Below, piece after piece: positions 46,166-57,444 of a DNA stretch of 64,000 nucleotides. Each line of letters starts with the position of its first letter. The first letter of the stretch is position 1. The position numbers were made by a program, and so were the translations under genes. Source of the stretch: Limnephilus marmoratus (Eukaryota; Arthropoda; Insecta; Trichoptera; Limnephilidae); NCBI GenBank assembly GCA_917880885.1, contig OU862915.1:36836676-36900675 (forward strand), written 5' to 3'. The notes beneath the pieces are model-generated. The model worked only from the letters and a program-made list of their open reading frames with translations, was not told the origin of the DNA and did not search any database.

Positions 46166-46194
46166 CATTGCCGACTTTTTTCTATTTCCGCTTT

Positions 46195-46988
46195 TACATA
46201 TTTTTTTCTATTTCATCTAAATTTTATTTTATTTTATTGAATTACATTAAATTGCAGTTACACCCCTCTGCTATAACGTGAAATCTTAAAAATAATTACA
46301 TAAATACATTTTAAAAAACTTTGGTATTTTTACGTATTACTAGGAAGTCTCAAGCTGTATTGGTCGATAGATAAACCCGTTCATTATTTTTGTTTCTGTT
46401 TCTCTCTCGCCACATTGATTAGCCAAAATGTCCCCCAAACACAGATGACAAATTGTGTGATGGGGGCCTCAGCAAATCGGCAGTCAAATAATAAATAAAT
46501 AAATACGGGCAACACAAACACACAAAAATTTATTGTCAATAGATTTTGAAGTAAAACTTCTAAGGAAATGCGTCACAAAAAATTATTATATACCGCGTGT
46601 GAATTGCACACTCTGAGAGTAATTGTCTTCAATTGTCATAAAATTTTCTTCAGAAATTAAAGTTAATAAAAGCCATGTATTTTCAGGGGTCAGCAAGTAA
46701 TGTGGTGCCATCGGGCCTCTAACCGGTAAAAAACGTTAAACACTTTGTGAAAAACCACATTATACTATAATATCTGAAATCCGTCCACAATCATCAAGTA
46801 AACCATGCGTTAAACTCTTTATAAATGCTTAATTGACTATAAGTCCATAATTTGGTTAGATACTAAATAATTATGAATGATGCATAAAGACAAAATTATA
46901 TTATATTTGGTAATAGGCTTTTTTTCCATTTGCACGTGTTCTGTGATGGTGAATTGTCGAAATTTGATTTTGAAATTCTAGCATCATT
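46195..46988. other. Non-coding; LINE-tail-like TAAA run
   Basis: AATAATAAATAAATAAATA at about 46486 suggests another LINE 3' end on the plus strand (from about 46240). GTGTGAATTGCACACTCTGA at 46600 is the end motif of repeat D. No gene until the possible exon at 46989. Confidence 0.4.
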
Positions 46989-47102
46989 ATGAAAACCATG
47001 AATTGGTTTTTTAATATTTCAATTTTTTCTTCTGTTTTATTTCTGTTAACAATATTTTTTATAACGGAGTATGTTACTGCAAAAGAAAAAGTTATGGATT
47101 GG
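46989..47102 (+). CDS. Possible first exon: signal peptide
   Basis: The ATG at 46989 gives MKTMNWFFNISIFSSVLFLL, then more hydrophobic residues and YVTAKEKVMDW. This is a clear n-region, a 20-residue hydrophobic core and a TA-K type cleavage site. A consensus-like donor (TGG|GTACGT) follows at 47103; without splicing the frame ends five codons later (42 residues in all). About 15 bp into the would-be intron begins the 3' end of a LINE in the opposite orientation, so the rest of the gene may lie beyond 48.9 kb. The signal peptide is what I see; the gene is inferred. Confidence 0.35.
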
Positions 47103-47114
47103 GTACGTCATAAA

Positions 47115-48877
47115 TAATATGTTTATTTATTTATTTTGAAATACACTGCACAACATGTGCCATTAACATAGTTTTTAGCGACATAGTTACTTATGTATCA
47201 TATTTCTACTTACTTTACGAAAAATCGATTTTGTCTTGAGCGATTCTAAGCATTTTAGCACGATATAGACATTTAATGCTGGATGCATTGTGATTAGTGT
47301 CATAACTTAGTTTGTATTTTTTGTTTTGAAAAGAACAATTATTACGTATAGGATCGGAGTTCTTGTTGGTACATTGTTGAATGGCTGCATGTAGCCGCAT
47401 TTGTTTTATCCAGACATCGGAGCGTAGTGTGACCGAATCGAAGGCAATGGGAACATTGCGTCAATACTTTGCTGTCCTCCACCTTAACCCGCTGGTAGCT
47501 GATGTTAACTTTTTATTTATACAGTAGTAATTGTCTCATACTGCCACTAGTTTCCAGGACACAATTTTTTGAATATTTAGTTTTAAATGTTTTTAACATT
47601 TTTAGGGAGGCTAAGTCAGGATTCATTTTTAACATTTCCTCCTGGTCCGGGTTCTGTGCAATTAGGTTTGGTATAATATCATCATCTTGAATATCTTCAT
47701 GTAGTCCTTTTAGAATGATCCTAGGTTTTCTCTTCTTTACTTCTTCAGCTTGGATGTTACGAAGATTTTCGTTAATCTCTTTTGACAATACTAAAGCATC
47801 ATTTTTTTTGGGGCAGTGTATAATCAGTCTATTTTTGCTTATTTTTTTAACTCCGTTTACTGCAATTTTCAGTTTTGCAGCAGAATTTTTTTTTGTGATT
47901 ATTTTTTCAATGTCTTCTGATGATTTGTTTTTATCATCAGAAGAAATAATAATTGAAAATTTATTTGTATCTTTAGGTAAATTATTTGTTGTTTTGGCTT
48001 CGTTACTTACAGGATAACTTCGGTTTCTGTTTTTTAGTCCTTTGGCATATTCTTCAGTTTTCGTAAGCAGTAGGTCTTTTAATTTGATTATTTCCTGTTG
48101 GTCCGATATTTTTTCTTTGTTGATTGTATTTTCAAGTTGTAGGAATTGTTTTTCAATCAAATTTTTGATTTTTATTTCTTTGATGTTCTTATATACATCA
48201 CTCTTTAGCGTCTCCAAAATTTCGGTTAGCGACATATTGGAGACTCCACTTATTGCGAGCGCAAAGGGTTAGGGCAAGCCCAACCCGGAATTAATAATAT
48301 TACCGTCGCGATACAGTGGTGCAGGCGTACGTTCCGGTTAAGGTTGAAACGTAGACTAAACTTATAAATAGTATCTACAATAACAAATATTAACATAATT
48401 AACATATATATATATATAAAGTATAGTATACAATATATAGTAAAGTACAAAGCATAAAGTTTTAAGAAAAAAGTACTTAATAATAATAGGTAAAAGTAAA
48501 AAATATTGTGGTAAAAAGTAAAATATAGAAATATGATATCTTTAAAAGGTACAAAGTTTTAAATAAAAATTATAAAAATTAATAAATATAAAAAGTTATT
48601 AAAGTAAGTAATCCTCTTAGGAGCAAGAAAAAAATTTTTTTTTAAGTAAAATAATTAATAGGTAGGGATCATGGATTATGTCAACTAGATGTCAACGATG
48701 TGAACCGATATGATAAATTTTACAAGTAGGTACCTATGATTTCTAAGGTATTCATTAATTTTAGAGTGCAAGTATTGGTAGGCATATTATGTTTACCAGA
48801 TGTATTGTGTTTACGTGGTTCTAGCAGACAAATTTTGTTTAATGCATCTTTTGTATGAGGCCATGTTAATGTTTGCT
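47115..48877 (-). mobile_element. LINE copy with ORF1 preceded by the family's 3' end
   Basis: On the minus strand it runs: end of ORF2 (the CCTCATACAAAAGATGCATT block, 48877-48822), the family 3' UTR (to about 48395), a 5' UTR of about 160 bp, ORF1 (48235-47215), and a short 3' end with TTAATGGCACATGTTGTG and AATAAATAAATA at 47115-47175. Both the 48.8 kb block and the 47.1 kb end match the element at 59.06-61.97 kb. ORF2 between ORF1 and the 3' end is deleted. Confidence 0.65.
47215..48235 (-). pseudogene. LINE ORF1 (Gag-like) with CCHC knuckle, broken
   Basis: It starts MSLTEILETLKSDVYKNI at 48235, has a coiled-coil-like Lys/Glu-rich N half, and then a typical Gag RRM-like segment, KPRIILKGLHEDIQDDD, near residue 175. 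A TAA at 47513 breaks the frame. The same frame then continues with NISYQRVKVEDS and the zinc knuckle CSHCLRFGHTTLRC. After a frameshift the last part is read to a stop at 47215. It binds element RNA in active families. Two lesions are visible. Confidence 0.6.
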
Positions 48878-49159
48878 TGGGATAATAAAACAATTATTAT
48901 TAGTCAAAAGTGAAGGGATATTTGCATAATATATAATTATACCTATTATATGATATTTTGAACCCAACGTAAAAATTATGTAACTGCGTCTACGTATTTG
49001 CTTTTGAGTTGAGTTGCAAGTTCGATTTACACTGCAGTGTAGAAATTAAATATTGACTGTTGTGATTATTTATTTGTTTAACTGGGCCTTAACATCGGAC
49101 TAATTTGTTCGTTTTTGTGTAGATCATAGACATTGTTACTATCATGAATAATAATAATA

Positions 49160-49265
49160 ATGGGATAATTTGAAGAGCGCCGTTTTTGTGAAAAATCACC
49201 TCAAGGGCGCTTTACAATTTATTGTGAATCTTAGGCTCTTTCTAATTTTATTATTTACAAATAGA
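49160..49265 (+). repeat. Repeat E copy
   Basis: AGCGCCGTTTTTGTGAAAAA, then CAAGGGCGCTTTACAATTTA, matches 30735-30835 over about 100 bp. Confidence 0.6.
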
Positions 49266-49366
49266 TACAGAATCATATTTACCTGCAGGTCACTTCCGAT
49301 AAAACACACTTTATTAGAAATTTTATGCTTGGGGAAGATACGATTGTGGACGTGGAGGACATTATA

Positions 49367-50009
49367 TTAGGTCCTTACATATGAAATTGGCGTTTTGTAT
49401 GGGAGGAACATGAATTCGATTTTTTTAAGTATAATATATTTATTTAATCAAAGTATGTACCATTGCTATCTATGCACTTTTGCCATCTCATAGTAGTTCA
49501 TCGATCCCTTTACTACAAACCTGTTGGGGCAAGGTCCGGAGAGTACGGTGGATGTCTTAGACATTCCAATTGAAGCTCCTCTAATTTGGTAGCCGTCTGT
49601 TGTGCAGTGTGTGGTCTAGCGTTCTAACGCGCGTTTGTTGATTTGCTTCACTCAATTCGTGAGGTACCCACCTTTCAAGCTTTTTCGCCTTCCCAATTTG
49701 CTTCAAGTGGATTAAAACAGTTTTATCACTAACACCGTAGCCTGCAGCTAACTCGAACGTGGTTTGCGATGGATCCGCTTCCACAATAGCCTTCAATTCT
49801 TCATTATCAACTTTGGTCTCCGGCCGTCCACGGGGCTTGTTCTGCAGGTTGAAATTTCCAGAACGAAAACGTTGGAACCAAAAACACACTGTGTTTTCTT
49901 AAGCGGCACCGTCGCAATACACAACATTAATCCTTCGAGCCGTTTCTGCAGCACTGATGCCACGGTGGAACTCGTACTCGTAAATAATGCGATATTTCAA
50001 GTTTTCCAT
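49367..50009 (-). pseudogene. Mariner transposase N-terminal fragment with one inverted end
   Basis: The ATG at 50009 gives MENLKYRIIYEYEFHRGISA, AETARRINVVYCDGAA, an in-frame TAA near 49900, then FWFQRFRSGNFNLQNKPRGR and VSDKTVLIHLKQIGK...WVPHEL: the two helix-turn-helix parts of a mariner transposase. After residue ~130 the catalytic DDD region is deleted. The far end at 49367 begins TTAGGTCCTTACATATGAAA after a TA, as mariner ends do. The other terminal repeat is not recognisable. It is inactive. Confidence 0.75.
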
Positions 50010-50406
50010 TTTGTAAACCAAGTGACGCAAAGAAAAAAACAATTAAGGAAAAACAAATGAATTATAATTTTCGAAACACAAATACACAGAAGAATATTAG
50101 GTATTAGGCTAACATAGATTATTATTGTTGAAGTTTTTATTCTACACTTACACTTCGAGAAGTTATAGTCGAACATATCTACTACTGCTAAGAAAGTATT
50201 GCCAAGTGCACGCAATCTAGGTATTGTAGTATCATCCTTACGATATCTTAATAATTTCGTATGGGTTGATAATAGTTCTTAATAATGAATGTAGGAAATA
50301 GTAATAATAACAAAAATTAATAAATACCTATATTAAAAATAAAATCTTAAACACTAACAATAATTCACAGCGATGTAATGCAAACAGTTCTGATAATTAT
50401 TTTTGG

Positions 50407-50460
50407 GTATTTTGCTGTGTTGTGCTACCTCCTTCTTTAGCCAAAGTTCCAAACATCGTC
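50407..50460 (+). repeat. Fragment of the 22.7-kb inverted repeat
   Basis: GGTATTTTGCTGTGTTGTGC, then CTACCTCCTTCTTTAGCCAA, matches one arm of 22683-22883. Confidence 0.5.
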
Positions 50461-50492
50461 ACAGTATTCATCAATTGTAACTCTGTCCGAAA

Positions 50493-51165
50493 TATCGGCT
50501 TAACTAACTAACCATCACACCGTTTCCCGCAGGGGTAGGCAGAGAGGACGGACCACTAACAACTCGGTCTTGGCACACACTCCTTGCCTCGTTCACATTC
50601 ATACATCGTCTCACACATGCTCTTCTATTATTCTGACTCTTGACATGGTCCGACTCAAGTATCTGATTCACTTGGTCGTGGTCCCCGACTTCTTCTACCA
50701 TTCACATCTGCGTCATATATTCTCCTTACACTCCTTTCCACGATCATTCGCTCTACATGCCCAAACCATCGGAGCGTTCCTATCTTGATCTTACTCATAC
50801 ACTTACATCAGCCTTGCATTCTTTGCGGATTTCTACATTTCTCACACGATCATACATGGTTTTACCACACATACGCCATAAGGATCTCATTTCTATAGCA
50901 TTCAGTCTACTTTCATCCTTCCTCTTCTAGTTCCATGCCTCACTGCCATACATCAGGGTAGGTACCAGCACTCCATTATGGACGGCTAGTTTTGCGTCTT
51001 TGGACATGTTTTTGTTGGTGCCAACGGCGTTCAGTCCTCCATTAATAGAGTTACCTGCATTCACCCTTCTTTCAATATCTCTATCAGCCTTCCCATCTCT
51101 TTTTATTGTTTTTTTAAATTTCAGGGCCCATTTGAAACAGTCCACGAGTCCATAGTCCAATGCAG
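50493..51165 (-). pseudogene. RTE-clade LINE 3' fragment
   Basis: The minus strand encodes GNSINGGLNAVGTNKNMSKD and VLVPTLMYGSEAWN, then after frame breaks DHDQVNQILESDHVKSQNNR and NEARSVCQDRVV. The tail complement CTTAACTAACTAACC lies at 50502. It is the same RTE family as 17.4 and 21.4 kb. Confidence 0.75.
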
Positions 51166-51450
51166 AGGTCCAAAGAGTGTAAACGTGGCTTCCGGATCTC
51201 TACTGTTAAAGGTTCATCCAAAAACTGGAAGAAGTTATTATTTTGGTAATAATACAAATGTCCGTTCTGCAGGACCGGTGATGGTAATTTTAATTATTTA
51301 ATTTTATGTTTAAAAATAATTCAGACCTGTCAGCGATTTTGGGTTTATTCTAATATAATAAAACACATATAAAACTTAATTTATTGTTTGACCTAACTGG
51401 TTTTGGCTTATTAAAGCCAAAGACCGGTACAAATTATGCATAATCTAGAG

Positions 51451-51764
51451 CAGTAGTTCTTAACGGAGGTTAGATCGAACCCCAGGGGTTCGGTGAGTCA
51501 GTCTCGCGGGTTCGGGGGAGGTCAAGACACACCCCCGACTCATATGATTCGTGACACTGATTTTCAGTAAATATCCATAATTATGTTTTGTTTTTGTGTG
51601 AAATTCATGTTTAAATGGTTTTGTTCATTTTGAGCACCTATGTATTGAATTTGAAAAAATCACATTTTTTAGTATTATATTTTTATTATTATTTTTCCGG
51701 GTTTGGTAAATGTGCATATGAAACTGGTGGGGGTCAGTACCTCCAACAAGGTTAAGAACCACTG
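51451..51764. mobile_element. hAT MITE
   Basis: 314 bp. It starts CAGTAGTTCTTAAC and ends GTTAAGAACCACTG, with a perfect 8-bp duplication ATCTAGAG (51443-51450 and 51765-51772). CAGTGGTTCTTAACC-type ends are typical of hAT elements. Non-coding. Confidence 0.85.
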
Positions 51765-51908
51765 ATCTAGAGTTTATGCACACAACATATGGGGGGGAGA
51801 GGGGGGTAGTTCACTAGTATTTTATTCAATTTATGTGGTTTTTTCCAAATTTTACCAATGTTACCATGTCGTCTTTGACAAGTGGATTTTTAATTATTTG
51901 GCGGGAGG

Positions 51909-52941
51909 AATGCAGATCCTGCCAATGTCTGGAAATTTAATAAAAATGCACTTTCTAGATGAGAGAAGTGTGGAGAAGCTGAATAAAAAAAATTAAGACG
52001 CGCTCGGCAAAATTGAGGGAGATACAGCCGTTTAAAATTTAAATAAAATTTCACTTCGTGAACCGATACTACGCCATTTTGTCACTGTTGTGTTGGTATC
52101 CCAGACATGATACAAACGAAGCTAGATACAATTATAGCCGACTTCTTGGGATACATGAGGCGCGTAATTATGAAATTTGTCTAGCGGGCTTTTTTTCAAC
52201 GATTTTTTTAATTGTTTTTCACCTTCCAAATTAAACCTAAGACCATGCTAAACATGGTTTGTGATACAAAAGAAAGTGCCCCTTTATAACGCCTACTCGC
52301 GTAAAGGCAAGAAAAACATCCCAGTTTTCAAGTAGTTTAGCGGCTACGCTAGGTTTGTGTAACATGGTTTGTGATTCAAAAGAAAGTGCCCCTTTATAAT
52401 GCCTACTCGCGTCAAGGCAAGAAAAACATCCCAGTTTACAAGTAGTTTAGCGGCTACGCTAGGTTTGTGTAACATGGTTTGTGATTCTGGCGTACAATCT
52501 CATAAGACGAAGCTAATTTTAATTTTACGTAATCGAAATTTAGAATGAAATATTTTCCACTTCCCCCAATGCAAATAGTTGCCTTTTAATGGAATTAAGG
52601 TGAATCAAAAGGTTTTTTCAAAAAAAAGTGCATATTAACCGTTGCCAGCGATCTCCAAAAATTACCATTATTAATTCTGTTTTTCATAATTACGTATCCC
52701 ACGAAGTCGGCTACAATCATATCTAGCTTCGTTTGTATCAGGTCTGGGATACCATCATAACAGTGACAAAATGGCGTAGATCGGTTCACGAAGTGAAATT
52801 TTATTTATACTTTAAACGGCTGTATCTCCCTCAATTTTGGCGAGTGCGCCTTAATTTTTTTTTATTCAGCTTCTCCACACTTTTCTCATCTAGAAAGTGC
52901 CTTTTTATTAAATTCCCAGACATTGGCAGGATCTGCATTTC
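51909..52941. mobile_element. Foldback element with near-identical 265-bp arms
   Basis: Arms 51909-52178 and 52681-52941 are inverted copies with about nine in ten bases identical by eye. Shared words include AATGCAGATCCTGCCAATGT, TTCTAGATGAGA, GAGGGAGATACAGCCGTTTA, CACTTCGTGAACCGAT and GATACAAACGAAGCTAGATA. The 500-bp centre holds a 110-bp tandem duplication starting AACATGGTTTGTGAT (52251, 52361, partial 52471). No gene inside; outer borders and target duplication unclear. Confidence 0.75.
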
Positions 52942-53075
52942 ACCCTATTTGGCTACTAGCAGCAGACGATAGTAAGTAAGTAGTAATAGCCAAATAAATA
53001 AAAATCGAATGGTCAAAGATATTTATTTATTTGGCTCTTTGCGGCACACTTAATAAGTAAATAGTAAACGCCAAT

Positions 53076-53150
53076 AGTGCACCGCAGTAGGAGACTCCAG
53101 GTCACTCCTAGACTCATTAATCTCCAGATTCCAACTTCCAACCCACTCAT
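53076..53150 (+). repeat. SINE family B fragment
   Basis: GTGCACCGCAGTAGGAG and CATTAATCTCCAGATTCC match the middle of family B. Confidence 0.55.
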
Positions 53151-53366
53151 CATTCGTATGTACAGGCGCAAGCAAACAATTCATCTTAATATTTTAAAGA
53201 AAACTCCTGAAAACTATGAAATAATTTAATTGGCGCCACAATTATTAAGCTTCTAACTCACATATTTCTATATAGACAACGGACGAAATTTATTTATTTA
53301 TTTAAACGCCATAAAATGGATTTTACATTCAAGTGATACATGAAATTATTGGTGGTACACAGGAGG

Positions 53367-54260
53367 CAGGGCTGGGCAAAATACGTGCTTTGCTGTAATT
53401 AAAATACAAATTACAAAATTCTTTTTCGCACGTATTTAAAACACGAAATACAAAATACTTTCTAGTCGTGTATTTGAAATACATAATACAGTATTTTAAT
53501 CATTATTTTATTTCAAATACAAAATACAAAATAAATTTGGTTTAGGTAGAACCTTTGGTTGTAAAAAATTGTCGTAAGTGTCCTTATCTAAGGGTGTGTT
53601 TCCATAGAAGCAAAGCTGAGCAGAGTGAAACACAGACGTGCACAAATTGAGCAATCATATTGCTCAGAAGACACATCTCACCTCCGCTCTACTTGAAAAG
53701 TTTTGTGGTTTAGGACCCATGTATTAAATAATAATAATTATTATAATAACAACACGACATTTGTGTTATTTCACTTCGAGTGCGCTCTGGTATTATAAAC
53801 TTAAAAATAATCTAATATTCAGTCAAATTATTCTATAATGCTTGATCTACTACTATGACACAAAAATGTACAATACAAAGCAGTGACAAGTATAATATAA
53901 TACGATACAAATATTATAGAAAATGTACAATGACAGTGTTATTACAGCACAGGACGTGTTGTCGACTCTAAATATTAATATATTGCTCTGGATTCTAGCG
54001 TTTTTAGTCTACGAATTATCTATGTCAGTTTATTTTTCATTGTCATTAGTCATTATTGAGGTCGCTAAATGTATTTGAAAATATATTTTGAAGCCATAAG
54101 TATTTGAAATGCAAATTACAAAATACCTCAGCATCAGGTAATTGAAATTCCAATTACAAAATACATTTTTAGGAAGTAATTGAAATACAAATACAAAATA
54201 CATATTTGTATTTCAAATGCGTATTTCAATTACAAGTAATTCAAATACTGCCCAGCCCTG
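53367..54260. mobile_element. hAT non-autonomous element
   Basis: 894 bp. It starts CAGGGCTGGGCA, and the complement of its end starts CAGGGCTGGGCAG. The perfect 8-bp duplication is ACAGGAGG (53359-53366 and 54261-54268). Subterminal regions carry many AATTACAAAATAC and GTATTTGAAAT words in both orientations. No transposase is left. Confidence 0.88.
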
Positions 54261-54736
54261 ACAGGAGGGTATCAGTATTACAATAATAACAAAATGAGAA
54301 TGTACATTATGTACGATAAAAGCTAGCGTTCAGGTAAAGAATACAATTATGTGATACTAAATTACTGTTACCATATCAAAAAAAATATATAAACTCTTGA
54401 GGTTTAGAATGTTATAATAACAGAGAAGGGAGAACATTTTATTTAAGCGGAATAATTATGTAAATGTAAGGTAACTTGTTAGAAAACTTGTAAACATCAA
54501 GAATATATAGACAATAAATGGTGTAATTTTGTGTTGAGTTCATTGTTACCTTCAAAGTTAACTTTGATGGAATGATTACGCAGGTAATGCTAATTAGCTC
54601 TGTTATTTCAGGGCTGTCGGTTAAAGATTTAAAATTTGGAAAACAACTCTTATTAAATTTGTATTTATTCTTGAATTTTGCAAAATTCGAACTCGAATAA
54701 GTTCTTGTCATGCCTTCGCTGGGTGTGCGCAGTTAA

Positions 54737-56611
54737 ATCTAGCGCATACATACAACTTTTCGTTGAATAACTATTTCGTTGTGGTTTCATATGTTTATAG
54801 GAATATATTTAAGTACACATACTGTCAACTCGATAGTTGTTCGACATTAAAGTCAAAAAGTTGTATCGATCTGCTTTTGATTAAAAATTTTGGACAACTA
54901 TCGATCAAACGATCAATTTGTATTGTATTATATTGATGTGCACATACCATCGACGCAACAGTCGATTCCGCAACTATCAGTCTCACATAAGCATTTGGAG
55001 CGGCTCCATGTCTCTTGTCACCATGACGGGAACTATTAAGAGGAATATAAACGCTAGAAATATTTCGAATCTCATGCCTGCAAAATTTTAAAATCGAGCG
55101 TCTTATTTGCACGAGGCAAGTAAGCGAAAAAGTGGTTTTTGTTTATATTGTGCATAGTTTTATAAGAACGAAAAAAAGTTAGAACATGGAAAACCACAAA
55201 AATAGTCTTAGCCATAAAGGGGTATTTTTTAAAAATAGTTTCCTGTATTACTTCATAGTTAAGTCACGAAAAAACATTTTTTTGGTGGTTTACGCTTATA
55301 TTTTTTGTTACGTAAATAATAATCTTATTGTAATTCCAATACATAGAAAAGCTAGTAAAAGCTTCGATTTATCCGTAGCATATTTTTTGATGTTCATACT
55401 GTAAGCCGATTCGTCGTAAAGATTAATTAAAATAGTATCTAAATAGGATTTCAAGTGTATATTCATCTTAAGAGGAAATACCAGCGGCGTTTTTTCCATA
55501 CAAACGTATTTCCCATTTATCTCTCTGGATTTTGACCCTAGAGCAAATTTTTTTTACATAATATAGATATTGACCACTAGCCTGTCGGTACGTTTTGCTT
55601 TTTTTTTGATAATTTACTTCTTATAGAAGTTAGGACCTTCCAAAAACGAATAAAATTGCCTAGTTTAAACGCCGTCAAAAGACGTTCAGACGTATTTTGA
55701 AAAAAAAAAACATAACGTACCGACATAGAATATTTTCTTCTAATATAGTTAGTGGAAAAAAATTTAAATCGGTCCAGTTTTCGAGAAGAAAAATGGGGAA
55801 TACAAAACATCGATTTTGACGATATTATTTAGGTATTTTCGGCCCGATATGCAGTTGTCCCTTTCGCTCAGTTCCCCTGATAGGGAGCGCGGAGTGGAAC
55901 AGAAGACATTGGTTACAATACCTATCGACGATATTTTTAAATAACCGGCATAGCTCTTAACGGACGACACGGAGGAGTTTATTAACAGCTTAGAAAAAAG
56001 GCCTGCGCTTTACTTAAAGAGTCTGAAAGAGTATTCATACATAAATCTGAAGAAAAAGCTACGGGAGGAAGTATGCGTAGAAGTTATGCAAAGAAAACCA
56101 ATCATTCACTCCGAATGCAATTATTAATGTTCTTCAAAATGACTTTGAAAAAAAAATACATCTTTGCGATTGTTTCAAAGATATAAAGAAACCATCCATT
56201 CGTTCAGAATACAATTAATGTTCTCAAAAGTTGTCTTGACAGAAGCTCATTCCTGTGATCTCTTGAACGAAACCATTCCTTTGTTAAGAATATTATGAAC
56301 TAAATATACAATTTGGCTGTCCTGAAACGGGTATCCTTCCCAATTGGACAGACAAAATCATTTTGTAATGTATTTTTAGGTATTCTTACATATTATATTA
56401 CTTTCATGTTAATTGACATTGTAATAACTTGACTTGAGCGTTGCTGAATAAAGACTGGTCGATTCAAATGAGATATTAAAAATCGACGATCGACAGCACC
56501 AATTGTATACGCACTATCAACTAAACGGTTTAATTGTGTGGAAATTACGAGAAATACAAAACTCGGCAAAACATTTCAGTCGATGCAAAAGTTGTATGTA
56601 TGCGCTAGCCC
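54737..56611. mobile_element. TTAA-flanked element with 22-bp inverted ends (possible piggyBac type)
   Basis: TTAA lies at 54733-54736 and 56612-56615. Just inside, CTAGCGCATACATACAACTTTT occurs on the left, and its exact complement ends the right side. The outermost two or three bases differ (AT versus GGG). TTAA duplications suit piggyBac-like or Kolobok-like elements. No transposase frame is recognisable; the interior holds the small peptide ORF at 55 kb and short frames. Confidence 0.45.
54940..55075 (-). pseudogene. Small secreted, cysteine-rich peptide ORF, frame broken (uncertain)
   Basis: The ATG at 55075 opens a 30-codon frame with a strong signal peptide (MRFEIFLAFIFLLIV, then small residues) and a stop at 54983. 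Overlapping it in the next frame, 54993-54940 encodes six cysteines in 18 residues with the spacing CxCx4Cx3CCx4C, then a stop. The two halves would only form one peptide if a base were gained or lost near 55000. A sequencing error, a dead gene or chance are all possible. Such spacing occurs in many secreted disulfide peptides, including defence or venom-like ones; no function can be assigned. Confidence 0.3.
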
Positions 56612-56869
56612 TTAAACTTGTAATTTTTATTATTTTCAGGCGAGCATTCAAGTCAGGAAATGGGTAAATAACAAGTTCCAGGCCTTGTTGACTATCAGTG
56701 GAGACTGCGAAAAGTTACCCTCGTTAAGGAGTTTCTTTGTGAATTCTTCAGATATTATTGATACAAGATGTTACCTAAAGCCGGTATGAAGCCCTGACAT
56801 ATGAGTAAAATTATAAATGAAATCATTGATGATAATATTATTAACAACTCTCAAACGAAGTATAAAACA

Positions 56870-57125
56870 GGAAACTCAGAAAAAGATTCAGTCGCATCTT
56901 GGAATTGAACCTAGGACCTAAGTCTTGCCGGGGCTTTGCTTAACCACAGAGCTAATCCTACGCTATCTCCTTCTGACATTTTTTGACTGTATGATATTTC
57001 AACTAAGGACTCCCAACATTATATTAATTTTTCATAGCGCCTATATTTTTGGCTGCTGACTTCATAAGTGATTGCAATAATCTACCCGAATTTAATCGCA
57101 ATCTAGATGGTGTCTTGGAAAAAAA
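56870..57125 (-). repeat. Repeat T, diverged copy
   Basis: On the minus strand: TTAGTTGAAATATCATACAG, a degraded tRNA-like unit (ATTAGCTCTGTGGTTAAGCA, B box GGTTCAATTCC), then GAATCTTTTTCTGAG. The order is the same as at 3.0 and 33.7 kb, including the outer GGCTGCTGAC...GATTGCAATAATC block. Confidence 0.55.
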
Positions 57126-57444
57126 TATTTTATTTTTTTATTTTTAATATGCGACATGATCAAGTCTGGGAATAATATAAAAATTATGTTGTGCAATACC
57201 TCATTGAGTAAAACCTCAATCTGTAATATTTTAATATTAAAAATTTAAGAGCGCATCCCCGGCAGGGATCGTAATGAAACGTATCCAAAATGAAAAATTA
57301 ATTTTTAATTCAGATGAAAAATAAAATTAAAATATATTACAAATGGACACACGCAATGAAAATCAAATACGAAAATGATTTTTGTGTCTACTGTAAACTT
57401 TAAAATATAGATAAACTTGGAAACACAAAGTCCACCAAAATGCA

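Noticed and set aside
50060..50130. Second mariner terminal repeat
   Set aside because: No convincing match to the 49367 end was found, so the far end is treated as lost or diverged.
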